A stretch of DNA of 64,000 bases, taken from contig NZ_PBYA01000029.1 in NCBI RefSeq assembly GCF_002729955.1, positions 1 through 64,000 of the forward strand, given 5' to 3'. Positions 8,982 through 17,821 of this stretch are shown piece by piece. The translations under genes and the position numbers were made by a program. The notes beneath the pieces were generated by a model, which worked only from the letters and a program-made list of their open reading frames with translations, was not told the origin of the DNA and made no database searches. Each line of letters starts with the position of its first letter. The first letter of the stretch is position 1. The stretch comes from Salinisphaera sp. (GTDB lineage Bacteria > Pseudomonadota > Gammaproteobacteria > Nevskiales > Salinisphaeraceae).

Positions 8982-9977
8982 TTATGCCGTCTGGTCGAGC
9001 CCGGCGTTGTTCTTGTCGAACACCCGATCGGCGCGGTAAGAGCTGCGTACCAGCGGCCCGGAGACGACTTCCAGGAAACCGCGGGCCAGGCCCCACTGCC
9101 GATACTTGGCAAAATCGGCCGGCGGCACATAGCGCTCGACCGGCAGGTGGTTGACGGTGGGCCGCAGATACTGGCCGAAGGTGACGATATCGACACCGAT
9201 CGCTGCCAGATCGTCCAGCGTCTGCGCGATTTCGTCTTCGGTCTCACCCAGCCCCAGCATGACGCTGGTCTTTGTGAGCACGTCGGGATTGTGCTTCTTG
9301 GCGTGTTCGAGCACATCCAGGGTCTGGCGATAGCCGGCCCGGGCATCGCGTACGACGTGGGTCAGGCGTTCGACCGTTTCCACGTTCTGGGCGAACACTT
9401 CCAGCCCGGAATCCACGACCTTGTCGACGTATTCGGCCACGCCGCGGAAATCCGGCGCCAGCGCTTCCACCCTTACGTTGGGAGTGCGTGCCTTGATCGC
9501 CTTCACACAGTCGGCATAGTGCTGGGCACCGCCGTCGGGCAGGTCGTCGCGATCCACCGAGGTGAGCACGATATAGTTCAGGCCCATGATCTCGACCGAA
9601 TCGGCACAGTGCTCCGGCTCCTGGGCATCCAGCCAGCCGCGCGGGTTGCCGGTATCCACCGCGCAGAAGCGACAGGCGCGGGTACAGGTATCGCCCATGA
9701 TCATGATAGTCGCGGTGCCGTGGCTCCAGCACTCGCCGATGTTCGGGCACATCGATTCTTCACAGACCGTGGCCAGCTTGTGCTCGCGCACGTTCTTCTT
9801 TACAGCCTGATAGGTGTCGCCCGTGGGCAGACGCGCGCGCAGCCAGTCCGGCTTGCGCCCGATCGGTACGGCCGCGGCGTTCTTGTTCGCCTTCATGCCG
9901 TTCTTGATCGCCCGCGTGCCGTTGGGCTTCTGGACCTTGCTGCCCGTGACCACGGGAATGCCTTTGAAATCGCTCAT
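8982..9977 (-). CDS. lipA: Lipoyl synthase
   Basis: Radical-SAM enzyme that inserts two sulfurs into protein-bound octanoyl chains to make lipoyl cofactor for 2-oxoacid dehydrogenases and the glycine cleavage system. The auxiliary cluster cysteines are in [12 protein letters not shown] (about 72-83) and the radical-SAM cluster motif CTRACRFC at about 98-105. The C-terminal block includes RSSYRAD. I chose ATG 9977 (331 residues, [10 protein letters not shown]) over the track start at 10064. The N-terminus is basic and alanine-rich, as in many proteobacterial LipA. No lipB is adjacent. Confidence 0.96.
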   Translation of the reverse strand: MSDFKGIPVVTGSKVQKPNGTRAIKNGMKANKNAAAVPIGRKPDWLRARLPTGDTYQAVKKNVREHKLATVCEESMCPNIGECWSHGTATIMIMGDTCTRACRFCAVDTGNPRGWLDAQEPEHCADSVEIMGLNYIVLTSVDRDDLPDGGAQHYADCVKAIKARTPNVRVEALAPDFRGVAEYVDKVVDSGLEVFAQNVETVERLTHVVRDARAGYRQTLDVLEHAKKHNPDVLTKTSVMLGLGETEDEIAQTLDDLAAIGVDIVTFGQYLRPTVNHLPVERYVPPADFAKYRQWGLARGFLEVVSGPLVRSSYRADRVFDKNNAGLDQTA

Positions 9978-10212
9978 GCCGTCTTCGACCGTCGTTCGTA
10001 CTGTGTCGCTGACCGAGTTCGATGATAACACCCGCATCGGCCCCGCCTCGTCGGGCGCGTTCAACCCTACGTTGCGGGCGCCGATAACCGTTGCAAGCCC
10101 CGTCGCCGACGATATTCACCGCCCGGGCCCGCCAGTCAGCCGGCGTACAGCCAGGCCGCTGCTATGATCGCGCCGCCGCGCCCGCAGGTCGGGCGGCGGC
10201 CATCTGTCTGGA

Positions 10213-11295
10213 TTGATACAAGCGAGTACCGTGGCCAGCGAAACCCAAGCCAGCGACAGTTCGGTCGAAAGCCCGGTCGAGCGGTATTTCACGCGCCTGC
10301 TGAGCAGTCGCGCGGGGCGTATCGCCTACCGCTATCGCCGTTTGTTGCCGGTGGCATCGTTTGCCATGGGCGCGGCCAGTTTCTTCCTGGTCGAACGCCA
10401 GGCCGCGCTCGCCCAGTGGGTGACCGCGCTCATGCTGCTGGGCTGGCTGGCGCTGCTGTTCGAAGGCCTGCTGTGCCGCCTGCTCGGCCGCTACTTCGGC
10501 GAACGCATCCCCCAGGCGGCCGTACGCTTTGGCGCCCAGTGCCTGCACCAGGAAACGCTGTTCTTCGTGCTGCCGTTCTTTCTGGCCACGACCACCTGGC
10601 TGAGCGGCCAGGCGCTGTTTACCGGTCTTTTGATCGTCGCGGCCGCGGCCTCCACGGTGGACCCGATCTATCTACACGGCATCGCCGAGCGCCGGTGGCT
10701 GTTCCTGGGATTTCACGGCTTTACGCTTTTTGTTGCGCTTCTGGCGGCGGGGCCGATCATGCTGTCGCTGACCACCGGTGAGAGTGTCGCTATCGCCTCG
10801 GTTGCCATGGGGGTCTGTGCCTTGCCCAGCTTCAACGATGCCGTTCGCGCCCGCCAGTGGTGGCGCTGGCTGCTGCTGGCCGCGCTTTCGATCGCCCTTG
10901 GGGGCCTCGCCTGGTTCGGCCGCTTCTGGATTCCGCCGGCCACCCTGCGCGCCACCGATATGGCGATCACCCTGCGGGTGGACGTCGCCAACCGCGAGCC
11001 CGGCCAGGACCGTACCCACTTCAAAGCCGACGAACTCGCCGGCGACGGTCTTTATGCCTTCACCGCCATCGCCGCCCCGCGCGGGCTGCAACAGCAGGTA
11101 TTGCATGTGTGGTGGCACGACGGCGAGGTGGTCGACCGCATCCCGCTGGAAATCACCGGCGGCGGCCCGGAAAACGGCTACCGCGCCTGGAGCCACAAAC
11201 TCGCCCTCGGCGACGACCCGAGCGGCCACTGGCGCGTGACGGTAATCACCGACGACGGGCAGATGATCGGTGCGCGGCGGTTTACGGTGGAGTAA
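10213..11295 (+). CDS. DUF5924/DUF2914 membrane protein
   Basis: 360 residues. The first ~235 residues contain about six to seven hydrophobic segments, with HQETLFFVLPFFLATT and DPIYLHGIAERR as distinctive strings. A C-terminal soluble domain of about 110 residues follows (VWWHDGEVVDRIPLEI, GYRAWSHK, WRVTVITDDGQ), matching the DUF2914 pattern. Proteins with this layout are widespread in proteobacteria, but their function is not established to my knowledge. Divergent from lipA across a 235-bp gap. Confidence 0.8.
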   Translation: MIQASTVASETQASDSSVESPVERYFTRLLSSRAGRIAYRYRRLLPVASFAMGAASFFLVERQAALAQWVTALMLLGWLALLFEGLLCRLLGRYFGERIPQAAVRFGAQCLHQETLFFVLPFFLATTTWLSGQALFTGLLIVAAAASTVDPIYLHGIAERRWLFLGFHGFTLFVALLAAGPIMLSLTTGESVAIASVAMGVCALPSFNDAVRARQWWRWLLLAALSIALGGLAWFGRFWIPPATLRATDMAITLRVDVANREPGQDRTHFKADELAGDGLYAFTAIAAPRGLQQQVLHVWWHDGEVVDRIPLEITGGGPENGYRAWSHKLALGDDPSGHWRVTVITDDGQMIGARRFTVE

Positions 11296-11364
11296 CGCGT
11301 AGATCGTGTGCCCGCCAGACCCGCGTGAAACACCGTGGTGGGCGTCGCGCTGTTTCAAAAACAG

Positions 11365-11458
11365 CCCGCAAATGAACGCCAAACGCGCAAATGACAGGTG
11401 GCGATTCAACCATCACCGGACGACCGGCGTAGGTGGATTAGCCCAGCGTGATCCAGCA
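11365..11458. repeat. Dispersed repeat: CGCAAATGAACGC block plus GTAGG-TGGATTAGC element
   Basis: CCGCAAATGAACGCCAAACG followed about 50 bases later by GCGTAGGTGGATTAGCCCAG. The same two blocks occur in the same order and spacing at 43532-43632. The second block is a near-palindromic element of the form GTAGGTTGGATTAGC-GCAGCGTAATCCAAC, a type of short intergenic repeat common in gammaproteobacterial genomes. Confidence 0.7.
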
Positions 11459-11558
11459 AAGAACCCAGCCCCTCGGGCGGATTCGAACGGGATAGTTCGA
11501 CCCAGCCAAGAAGCCTGTTCCCTTTTGGTTTACGGCATGCCGGGCTAAGCCAAACGAC

Positions 11559-11590
11559 GTGGCCGGCGCTCGCTAACGGCCACATTTTTT
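11559..11590 (+). terminator. Terminator-like hairpin in the repeat block
   Basis: GTGGCCG / CGGCCAC stem with an 11-base loop followed by ATTTTTT. It could end transcripts leaving the DUF5924 gene, although it lies 264 bases downstream. Confidence 0.55.
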
Positions 11591-11624
11591 GTAGGTCGAA
11601 TTAGCCGAAGGCGTAAACCGACAA
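11591..11624. repeat. Second GTAGGTCGAATTAGC-type repeat
   Basis: GTAGGTCGAATTAGCCGAAG followed by GCGTAAACCGACAA has the same architecture as the GTAGGTTGGATTAGC element: a unit, a short purine-rich middle and an imperfect reverse complement. It directly follows the terminator-like hairpin. Confidence 0.5.
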
Positions 11625-11948
11625 GAACGTAGCCAACCCCACGGATTCCGATATGCAGGCGTTGCGACTCACCACGGCGGGTTAAGGGCCGTATTCGAGC
11701 CCCGTTTGGAGCGAACGAGACACGCAGTGCCAACCCATAACCCAGTCGTCTTTCCTTTTGGCTGCTATTTGTTCGACGCGCAACCGAAAAGTGCCTCGCG
11801 CTGCAGCGCGAAACCGTGGGATAGCCGAAATCTAGAGTGCCGAAAGACGCGTGGCGTGAACCCGCCAAGCACGCCCACATGCAATGATTCTTAACCCGGC
11901 ACAGCGTTGAAAACGGCTGACAGAGTTAGCTGTTCTGGTGACGGGTTA

Positions 11949-13088
11949 TTAAACAACCCGCGCCCGCGACAGCCGCTCCACCAGCGCCACGAGCCCGGCC
12001 AGATTGCGCGTCGGCGCGCAGAGATCGACGTAGGGCGAGTCGTGCTGTGCACCCAGCGCGGTACTGAAAAAACGCGGGTGCCCCATGAGCGGATCGAGCC
12101 ATACCAGGGCACGGCAGCGCCCGCGCAGGCGCTTGAGCACGGCCTGCAGCCGTTCGGGCTTGTCGCTGTCCCAGCCATCGGAGACGATCATCACCACGGT
12201 ATTACGATCGAGCTGTTGATCGGCAAACCGCTGCATGAAGGTTTCGAGCGCGCTGGCAATACGCGTTCCGCCGGCCCAGTCCTCGACGCTATCAGGCAGA
12301 CGCGCCAGCCCGGCTTCGACCGAGGCCGAACGCGCCAGCGTATCGGTCACCCGCGACAGCTCGGTACTGAAGACATAGCTTTCCACCGAGCGGAACACGC
12401 GCGCGAAGGCATGGATGAAACACAGAAAGAAGCGGCTGTAGGCATCCATCGAATAGCTGACGTCGGCGAATACCACCAGCCGCGGGCGTTCGCGTGGACG
12501 ATATCGACGACGGAATTCGAACACCTCGCCGCCGCGGGCGATCGCAGCGCGCAGGCTGTTGCGCAGATCGATCGTGCCGTGCCTACGCGCTCGCCAGCGC
12601 CGGGCCGTACGCCGCGCGAGCTGACGACCGAGGCTGCGTATCAAACGCTCCATGGCCGCGCGTTCGCCCGCATCGATCGCGGCCAGATCGGCCTGCATGG
12701 CATAACGCGTGGCGCTGGCACCGCTGCGGGTGTCTTCGCTGCGATCGTCGTCGGTCGTGGTGGCTGTTGCCGGCGCCGGTTCGGCCTCGCCGACGCCCTC
12801 GGCGGCCTGGCTGCCCTGTTCGCCGTCCTCGGCCTCGACCTTTTCGGCCGCCTCGGCGGGCCGCGCGTCGAAAAAGCGGGCGAACACGGCATCGAAACGT
12901 GCCCGATCGGAGGGCGTCTTGGCCATGCATGCGCGTAGCAGCCGGGCGAAATCCGAGCGTCGTTGTAGCGGCGTATGGGCAAGCGCGCTGAGCGCATCCG
13001 CGCTTTCGGCCGGGCTGACGGTGATGCCGGCGTGCCGCAGCTCATCGGCGAAGGCGGCCATGGTGCGGGCCAGCGACCAGTCGTTCAT
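11949..13088 (-). CDS. VWA domain protein (CoxE-like)
   Basis: 379 residues from ATG 13088; the track ORF extends upstream into the MoxR gene in another frame. The N-terminal helical region has an acidic, low-complexity linker at about 82-120. A von Willebrand A domain follows, with the metal-ion-dependent adhesion motif DVSYS at about 209-213 and VSDGWDSD further on. This is the CoxE/YehP-like type that partners MoxR AAA ATPases in maturing metalloenzymes or remodelling complexes. Its start overlaps the MoxR stop by four bases. The partner enzyme is unknown here; context suggests the CoA-transferase, which is inference. Confidence 0.87.
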   Translation of the reverse strand: MNDWSLARTMAAFADELRHAGITVSPAESADALSALAHTPLQRRSDFARLLRACMAKTPSDRARFDAVFARFFDARPAEAAEKVEAEDGEQGSQAAEGVGEAEPAPATATTTDDDRSEDTRSGASATRYAMQADLAAIDAGERAAMERLIRSLGRQLARRTARRWRARRHGTIDLRNSLRAAIARGGEVFEFRRRYRPRERPRLVVFADVSYSMDAYSRFFLCFIHAFARVFRSVESYVFSTELSRVTDTLARSASVEAGLARLPDSVEDWAGGTRIASALETFMQRFADQQLDRNTVVMIVSDGWDSDKPERLQAVLKRLRGRCRALVWLDPLMGHPRFFSTALGAQHDSPYVDLCAPTRNLAGLVALVERLSRARVV

Positions 13089-13978
13089 CGCTCGCCGCGA
13101 TAGGCATCCAGACGGGTACGCATGGCGTCGATATCGGCCGCGTCCTTGAACAGGGCGCCGAGCGTGGCGGGCACGCGCTCGTCGTTGAGATCGGCAACGC
13201 CGAGTTCGATCAGGGCGGCGGCCCAGTCCAGCGTTTCCGCCAGCCCGGGCGTCTTGGCCAGATCCTGTTCCCGTGCCCAGGCCAGAAAATCGGCGATGGT
13301 ATCGGCCAGGCGCGTATCGATGCCGGGCAGCCGGCGTTCGAGCACGGCCCGTTCCTTGGCGCGGTCGGGGTAGTCGATCCACAAATAGAGACAGCGCCGG
13401 CGCGTGGCTTCGGCGAGCGCCCGCGTGCGGTTGCCGGTGATGACCACCAGCGGCGGCACCTCGGCGCGCACGGTGCCGTACTCGGGGATGCTGATCTGCC
13501 AGTCCGACAGGATCTCCAGCAGAAAACTCTCGAAGGCTTCGTCGGCGCGGTCGAGCTCGTCGATGAGCAGCACCGGCGGCGGGCTGTGGCGCAGGGCTGC
13601 CAGCAGCGGACGTTCGAGCAGGAAGCTGTCGGAATAGAGGTTGTCGCGCAGGCTGTCGGTGGACGCGCCGGCCGCTTCCTGCACCCGGATTTCCAGCAGC
13701 TGACGCGGGTAGTCCCATTCGTAGAGAGCCTGGGCTGCGTCCAGACCCTCATAGCACTGCAGGCGAATCAGCCGTGTGTCGAGCGTGGCCGCCAGCGCCT
13801 TGGCGATTTCGGTCTTGCCGACGCCGGCCGGGCCTTCCACGAGCAGCGGCTTGTGCAGGACCATGGCCAGATACAGGGTCATGCGCAGATCGGCATCGCT
13901 GACGTAGCCCTCGCCGGCCAGCGCGGCGTCGAGCGCCTCGGGGCTGTCGAAGCGCGGGCGCGATTGCATATCGCTCAT
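13085..13978 (-). CDS. MoxR-family AAA+ ATPase
   Basis: 297 residues. Walker A GPAGVGKT at about 49-56, Walker B within LLIDELDRAD, sensor motif VVITGNRTRAL and the MoxR-typical FESFLLEILSDW. Such ATPases act as chaperones for complex assembly or metal insertion together with VWA proteins. Overlaps by four bases at both ends (ATGA) with the acetyl-CoA hydrolase-like gene and the VWA gene, so the three are strongly translationally coupled. D/E pairs of CoxD/CoxE type are the closest known parallel, but no molybdenum hydroxylase genes are nearby. Confidence 0.92.
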   Translation of the reverse strand: MSDMQSRPRFDSPEALDAALAGEGYVSDADLRMTLYLAMVLHKPLLVEGPAGVGKTEIAKALAATLDTRLIRLQCYEGLDAAQALYEWDYPRQLLEIRVQEAAGASTDSLRDNLYSDSFLLERPLLAALRHSPPPVLLIDELDRADEAFESFLLEILSDWQISIPEYGTVRAEVPPLVVITGNRTRALAEATRRRCLYLWIDYPDRAKERAVLERRLPGIDTRLADTIADFLAWAREQDLAKTPGLAETLDWAAALIELGVADLNDERVPATLGALFKDAADIDAMRTRLDAYRGER

Positions 13979-16182
13979 GAATCGCTGGGTTCGTCTTCCG
14001 GCTCGTCGTCGGTATCGATCACGCCGTCGTTGATCAGCGCCAGGGCGACCACCCGGGCATACAGCGATTCGCGCAGGCCGCGCGGGCGTTGCAGGCCCAT
14101 GCGTTCAAGATAGGGCTCGGCGCTGGCCGGCAGTGTGGCCAGACGCGAGGCATGCCGGGCAAAGCTCGACAGCGTTTTGCCGTGCGAGCCGCCCGCCAGC
14201 TTCTTGAGGGCGGCGATGAGCGTACGCTCGATTTCGGTGAAATCGCTGCCATAGGGATAGGGCTCGAACCGGCCCTTGGCTTTTTCCGGGGCGAGCAGGC
14301 GACGCAGATTGTCCGGCGTGTTGTTACGCGCATGCGCCGGCACCTGGTAATCGCGGCGCAGCTTGCCGGCGGATACGGCCGCGCTGCGCAGTTCGTCCTG
14401 AAAACGTGCGTCGGCGATCTCGATCATGGCCATGGCGACTTCTTCGTCGGTCTTGCCGCGCAGATCGGCCGCCCCGTATTCGGTCACCACGATATCGCGC
14501 AGATGGCGGGGGATGGTGGTATGCGCATAGTGCGCCACCACGTTGGATTCGGGCCCATCCGAGGACTGGCGCACCGCGCGTACACAGATGATCGAACGCC
14601 CGTCTTCGAGCGCATGCGCCTGGGATACGAAGTTGTACTGCCCGCCCACGCCGGAGATGACCTGGCCGTTCTCCAGCCCGTCGGAGGCGATGGCCCCGGC
14701 GAGCGTGGCCTTGATCGCGGTATTCACGAAGCGCGAGCCGCGCCGCTGGACCCGGCGCAGGGCCTCGTTTCCGTACAGCTCGTTGATCTGACCGACGCTG
14801 GTCATATGAAACAGTTCGCGCTCGTCGTCGTCGAGATCGCGCAGCGCCTGATAGAAGCTGTTGGGCCCGAGAAAGAAGCCGCCGTGCACGAGCGTTGCGC
14901 CCTTGAGCCGGTCACCCAGGCAGCGCGACACGATCGCCGCGCGGGCCGTGTCGTCGTCCAGATCGGCAGCGATGGGCTCACCGCCATCGCCTGCATCGAG
15001 GGTGCGGTTGTCATAGCTCACGCCGGCCTTGAACACGCCCACGTTCCTGAGGCGGGCCACATCGTCGCCGTCGAGCTGGGCACGAATGGCGCCGCTGTCG
15101 CGCAGCGCGGCCAGCGTAGTGGCATCGACCCGTTCGCCGATGGTGCCGGCATCGAGCAGGCGCTGGATATCGATATCGTCGTAGACCGCGCGCGAGATCA
15201 CCCCCGAGCGATACATCTGGATATAGGCATCCACGAGCATTTCGGTGCAGCCGTACAGGCCACGCTCGAAGACATCCTCACCGCCGATCGCCTCGGCGAG
15301 GGTGCGCTCGTGATCGCTGCGGTTGAGCCGATCGATGAGCGTGCGGTAGTCGGCGTTGTGGTTGTGGCGCAGATCGCAGCAATAGGCGATCGCATCCGAC
15401 AACGAGCCGATGCCGATCTGCAGCGTGCCGCCGTCTTCGAGCAGGCTCGATACGCGCAGCCCGATCGCATAGTCGGCGTCGGCCACCGGCATGGCCGGCG
15501 CGCCGAACGGCTTGAAGGTGGCCTTCTCCCCCTCGAACACCGCATCGGCCAGCGCGGCGTCGACCAGCGCGCTGCGGGTCATCATCGGCATGCGCGCATT
15601 GAGCTGGCCGACCACCCAGATCGGTTCACCGCGCTCGCGCATGGCTTCGACCACGGGCACCAGATCGAGGGTGACGTCGGTGTTGCTGGACAGCGAAAAC
15701 CGGCTGTCGTCCGGGCCGGGTGCCCCCATCTGCATCAAAACGTTCACGCCCGCGTTGATCAGGTCGCGTGCGACGTGGGTGTAGTTGACCGAGCGATAGT
15801 GGCGCTGGGCATCATCGTTGCCGAGCATCGCGCCCGGCTGGAAGAAGAACTCCGAAATCGTGATGTTGTCGGGCACCGTGCCGGCATTCAGATCGCGCAC
15901 ATAGTCCAGGCCCGGATAATCCTCGAACACGCGCTCGACGATCGGGTCCATGATGCGGCGTTCGAGTTCGCTGCCGGCCTGCGGCACGTCCAGCGACAGC
16001 GCGGTGAGGATCTTGAGATTGATCTCGGGGTTGGCCTTGGCCCGGGCATAGAGCGCGTTGAGCAGCGTGGCTGGTTTGCCCAGCCCGAGCGGCGCGCCTA
16101 CATGGATATCGTGGCCGACGGTGTCGATGAGCCAATCGATCGTGGCCTCGGCATCGGTGAATCGTTGCGGTCGCTCGCTCAT
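13975..16182 (-). CDS. Acetyl-CoA hydrolase/transferase family protein (class I CoA transferase)
   Basis: 735 residues, longer than the ~500 of simple Cat1-type enzymes. Family signatures are VISGVGGQYNF in the C-terminal CoA-transferase domain and VVTEYGAADLRGKT, whose glutamate is a plausible catalytic candidate for the CoA thioester. The N-terminal half has LNAGTVPDNITISEFFFQPGAMLG. A ~100-residue C-terminal extension ends in an acidic tail (DTDDEPEDEPSDS). Shine-Dalgarno GAGGAA precedes ATG 16182. First gene of the operon with MoxR and VWA. Likely transfers CoA between acetate or other short acids; the acceptor is unknown. Confidence 0.85.
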   Translation of the reverse strand: MSERPQRFTDAEATIDWLIDTVGHDIHVGAPLGLGKPATLLNALYARAKANPEINLKILTALSLDVPQAGSELERRIMDPIVERVFEDYPGLDYVRDLNAGTVPDNITISEFFFQPGAMLGNDDAQRHYRSVNYTHVARDLINAGVNVLMQMGAPGPDDSRFSLSSNTDVTLDLVPVVEAMRERGEPIWVVGQLNARMPMMTRSALVDAALADAVFEGEKATFKPFGAPAMPVADADYAIGLRVSSLLEDGGTLQIGIGSLSDAIAYCCDLRHNHNADYRTLIDRLNRSDHERTLAEAIGGEDVFERGLYGCTEMLVDAYIQMYRSGVISRAVYDDIDIQRLLDAGTIGERVDATTLAALRDSGAIRAQLDGDDVARLRNVGVFKAGVSYDNRTLDAGDGGEPIAADLDDDTARAAIVSRCLGDRLKGATLVHGGFFLGPNSFYQALRDLDDDERELFHMTSVGQINELYGNEALRRVQRRGSRFVNTAIKATLAGAIASDGLENGQVISGVGGQYNFVSQAHALEDGRSIICVRAVRQSSDGPESNVVAHYAHTTIPRHLRDIVVTEYGAADLRGKTDEEVAMAMIEIADARFQDELRSAAVSAGKLRRDYQVPAHARNNTPDNLRRLLAPEKAKGRFEPYPYGSDFTEIERTLIAALKKLAGGSHGKTLSSFARHASRLATLPASAEPYLERMGLQRPRGLRESLYARVVALALINDGVIDTDDEPEDEPSDS

Positions 16183-16227
16183 CGCCTGTTCCTCGCCAGT
16201 GAAACCGCTGCGCCCGGCTGCGGTTCG

Positions 16228-17139
16228 TTATTGTTTGTTGTGACGGCCGTAACGGTCGAGATATTCCTGCGGCACCTTCACCTGCAGCGCGCCCGGGTGA
16301 ATACGAAAAGTCGCCGGGGTTTCGGTCAGGATCTCGCCGTCGGTGTTGATTGGCATGGGCTTGCCGGTATCCACTTCGAACTCGGTGCCTTCAAACAGTT
16401 GCACGCCCTGAATGGACTTGTCCGGCCCGCGCACCAGCGTGGGCAGCATGCCGACAAGCTTGCCAAGCGACTGCGGCTGGAGGCTGTACAGATCAAGCCG
16501 GCCATCGTCGAGTGCGGCATCGCTGGCGACGGCCAGACCGCCACCAAAATAGCGCCCGTTGCCGATGGCCAGCTGGATCGAATGCAGGCGATGGGTTTCA
16601 TCGCCGAAGCGCACCACCGCATCGAACGGCTCGGTATCGCGATAAGCCTTGAATACGTTGCTGGCATAGCCGAACGAGCCGAACATCTTCTTGGCCGCGT
16701 CCGAGCGATACTCACAGGCGCGCACGGCCAGGCCGATACTGGCGACGTTGACGAAATGAACGTCGTTGCACTGCCCCAGATCGATACCGTGGGTCACGCC
16801 TTCGACCACGTTGCGACAAGCCGCCTCGAGCTCCGTGGGAATGAGCAGCGTCCGGGCAAAATCGTTGGCCGTGCCCAGCGGCAGCACACCCAACGGGCGC
16901 TTTGCGCGCATGACCGCCGCGGCAGCCAGATTGAGGGTGCCGTCGCCGCCGCCGAGCACGATGATATCCACGTTCGGCGCATGCCGATCGATCTCGGCGG
17001 GGACGTCGTCGGGTTCTTCGAATTTGCCCAGGGTTATCTGGACATCGAGCGCTTCGAGCGCGTCGCGGGCCGCCTCGGCGTTGGCTTCGCCCTGGCGGGA
17101 TTTCTGATTGATCAGCAGTAGCGCGCGCAGAATCTTCAC
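16228..17139 (-). CDS. YegS/DAGK-family lipid kinase
   Basis: 303 residues if the GTG at 17139 is used (KILRALLLINQKS, a typical start for the family); the track start at 17253 adds 38 residues with no similarity. Nucleotide-binding signature IIVLGGGDGTLN at about 60-70 and PLGTANDFAR just after are diagnostic of diacylglycerol kinase catalytic domains. The C-terminal part (GNGRYFGGGLAVASDAALDDG) is the substrate side. It probably phosphorylates a membrane lipid such as diacylglycerol or phosphatidylglycerol. Lies 45 bp downstream of the CoA-transferase start, in the same direction and upstream in transcription, so the two may be cotranscribed. Confidence 0.87.
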   Translation of the reverse strand: MKILRALLLINQKSRQGEANAEAARDALEALDVQITLGKFEEPDDVPAEIDRHAPNVDIIVLGGGDGTLNLAAAAVMRAKRPLGVLPLGTANDFARTLLIPTELEAACRNVVEGVTHGIDLGQCNDVHFVNVASIGLAVRACEYRSDAAKKMFGSFGYASNVFKAYRDTEPFDAVVRFGDETHRLHSIQLAIGNGRYFGGGLAVASDAALDDGRLDLYSLQPQSLGKLVGMLPTLVRGPDKSIQGVQLFEGTEFEVDTGKPMPINTDGEILTETPATFRIHPGALQVKVPQEYLDRYGRHNKQ

Positions 17140-17267
17140 CCATTGCGAATAGTCGTAGCGACAGCGTAAGTGCCGCCCGAGACAAGCGCAATCCGCATTA
17201 TTCACGGGCTGGCGCGCAATGCGCTTCTCAGCCAAGATCACAGCGAAATCCAACCAATGACCGTGTC

Positions 17268-17807
17268 ATGCAAAGCCTGACCCAACGAATGATCGGCGCC
17301 GCCAAACTGCAGGTGCCCACCTATGAGGAAGTCGAACACGACCGCAGTGCCACCGGCCAGGCCGCACTGATCGTGGTGCTGGCATCGCTGGCCGCCGGTA
17401 TCGGCGCGCTCGGGGGCGGCACGATCGGCTTTCTGCTGCTCAACGCCGTCGCCGCCCTGCTTGGCTGGCTGATCTGGGCGGCGATCATCTGGGCGGTGGG
17501 CACGAAGATGCTGCCCGAAGCCCAGACCGAGGCCGATGTCGGCCAGCTGCTGCGCACCCTCGGCTTTGCCGCCACGCCCGGCCTGCTGCGCGTATTCGGC
17601 ATCATCCCGGTGATCGGCGCCATCGTATGGTTCGTGGCCTCGATCTGGATGCTGGCCACGACCATCATCGCGGTACGCCAGGCGCTGGATTATCAAAGCA
17701 CCCTGCGGGCCGTGGGCGTGTGCGTGATCGGCTGGCTGATCCAGCTGCTGATCATGGCTCTGATCGGCGGCATCGCCGGACCGACGGGCACCGCGCCCGG
17801 CATGTAA
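17268..17807 (+). CDS. YIP1-family membrane protein
   Basis: 179 residues with about five membrane segments. A short cytoplasmic N-terminus (MIGAAKLQVPTYEEVEHD) is followed by hydrophobic stretches at roughly 30-50, 52-78, 95-120, 122-142 and 150-172. The layout, including LRTLGFAATPGLLRVFGIIPVIG, matches bacterial YIP1-domain proteins of unknown role. Divergent from the lipid kinase and convergent with dusB (14-bp gap). Confidence 0.78.
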   Translation: MQSLTQRMIGAAKLQVPTYEEVEHDRSATGQAALIVVLASLAAGIGALGGGTIGFLLLNAVAALLGWLIWAAIIWAVGTKMLPEAQTEADVGQLLRTLGFAATPGLLRVFGIIPVIGAIVWFVASIWMLATTIIAVRQALDYQSTLRAVGVCVIGWLIQLLIMALIGGIAGPTGTAPGM

Positions 17808-17821
17808 GCCGGCGCTTCGCT

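Larger units (their letters stand above)
11296..11948. other. 653-bp gene-free repeat block
   Basis: No convincing gene. The short ORF-track entries here (80, 111 and 62 codons) lack ribosome sites and family features. The region holds pieces of dispersed repeats (see 11365-11458 and 11591-11624), a terminator-like hairpin and short inverted repeats. GC content looks lower and more irregular than in flanking genes, which suits an accumulation of decayed repeats. Confidence 0.6.

Noticed and set aside
11478-11500. tRNA-like T-arm string GGATTCGAAC
   Set aside because: No cloverleaf can be built around it; acceptor and anticodon arms are missing.
11306-11894. Three small ORFs in the 11.3-11.9 kb gap
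   Set aside because: No ribosome sites, no recognisable peptides, and they overlap dispersed repeats.
14089-17121. 1010-codon plus-strand ORF opposite the CoA-transferase and lipid kinase genes
   Set aside because: It spans two well-recognised minus-strand genes and their junction, and its sequence shows no family motifs; typical high-GC antisense shadow.
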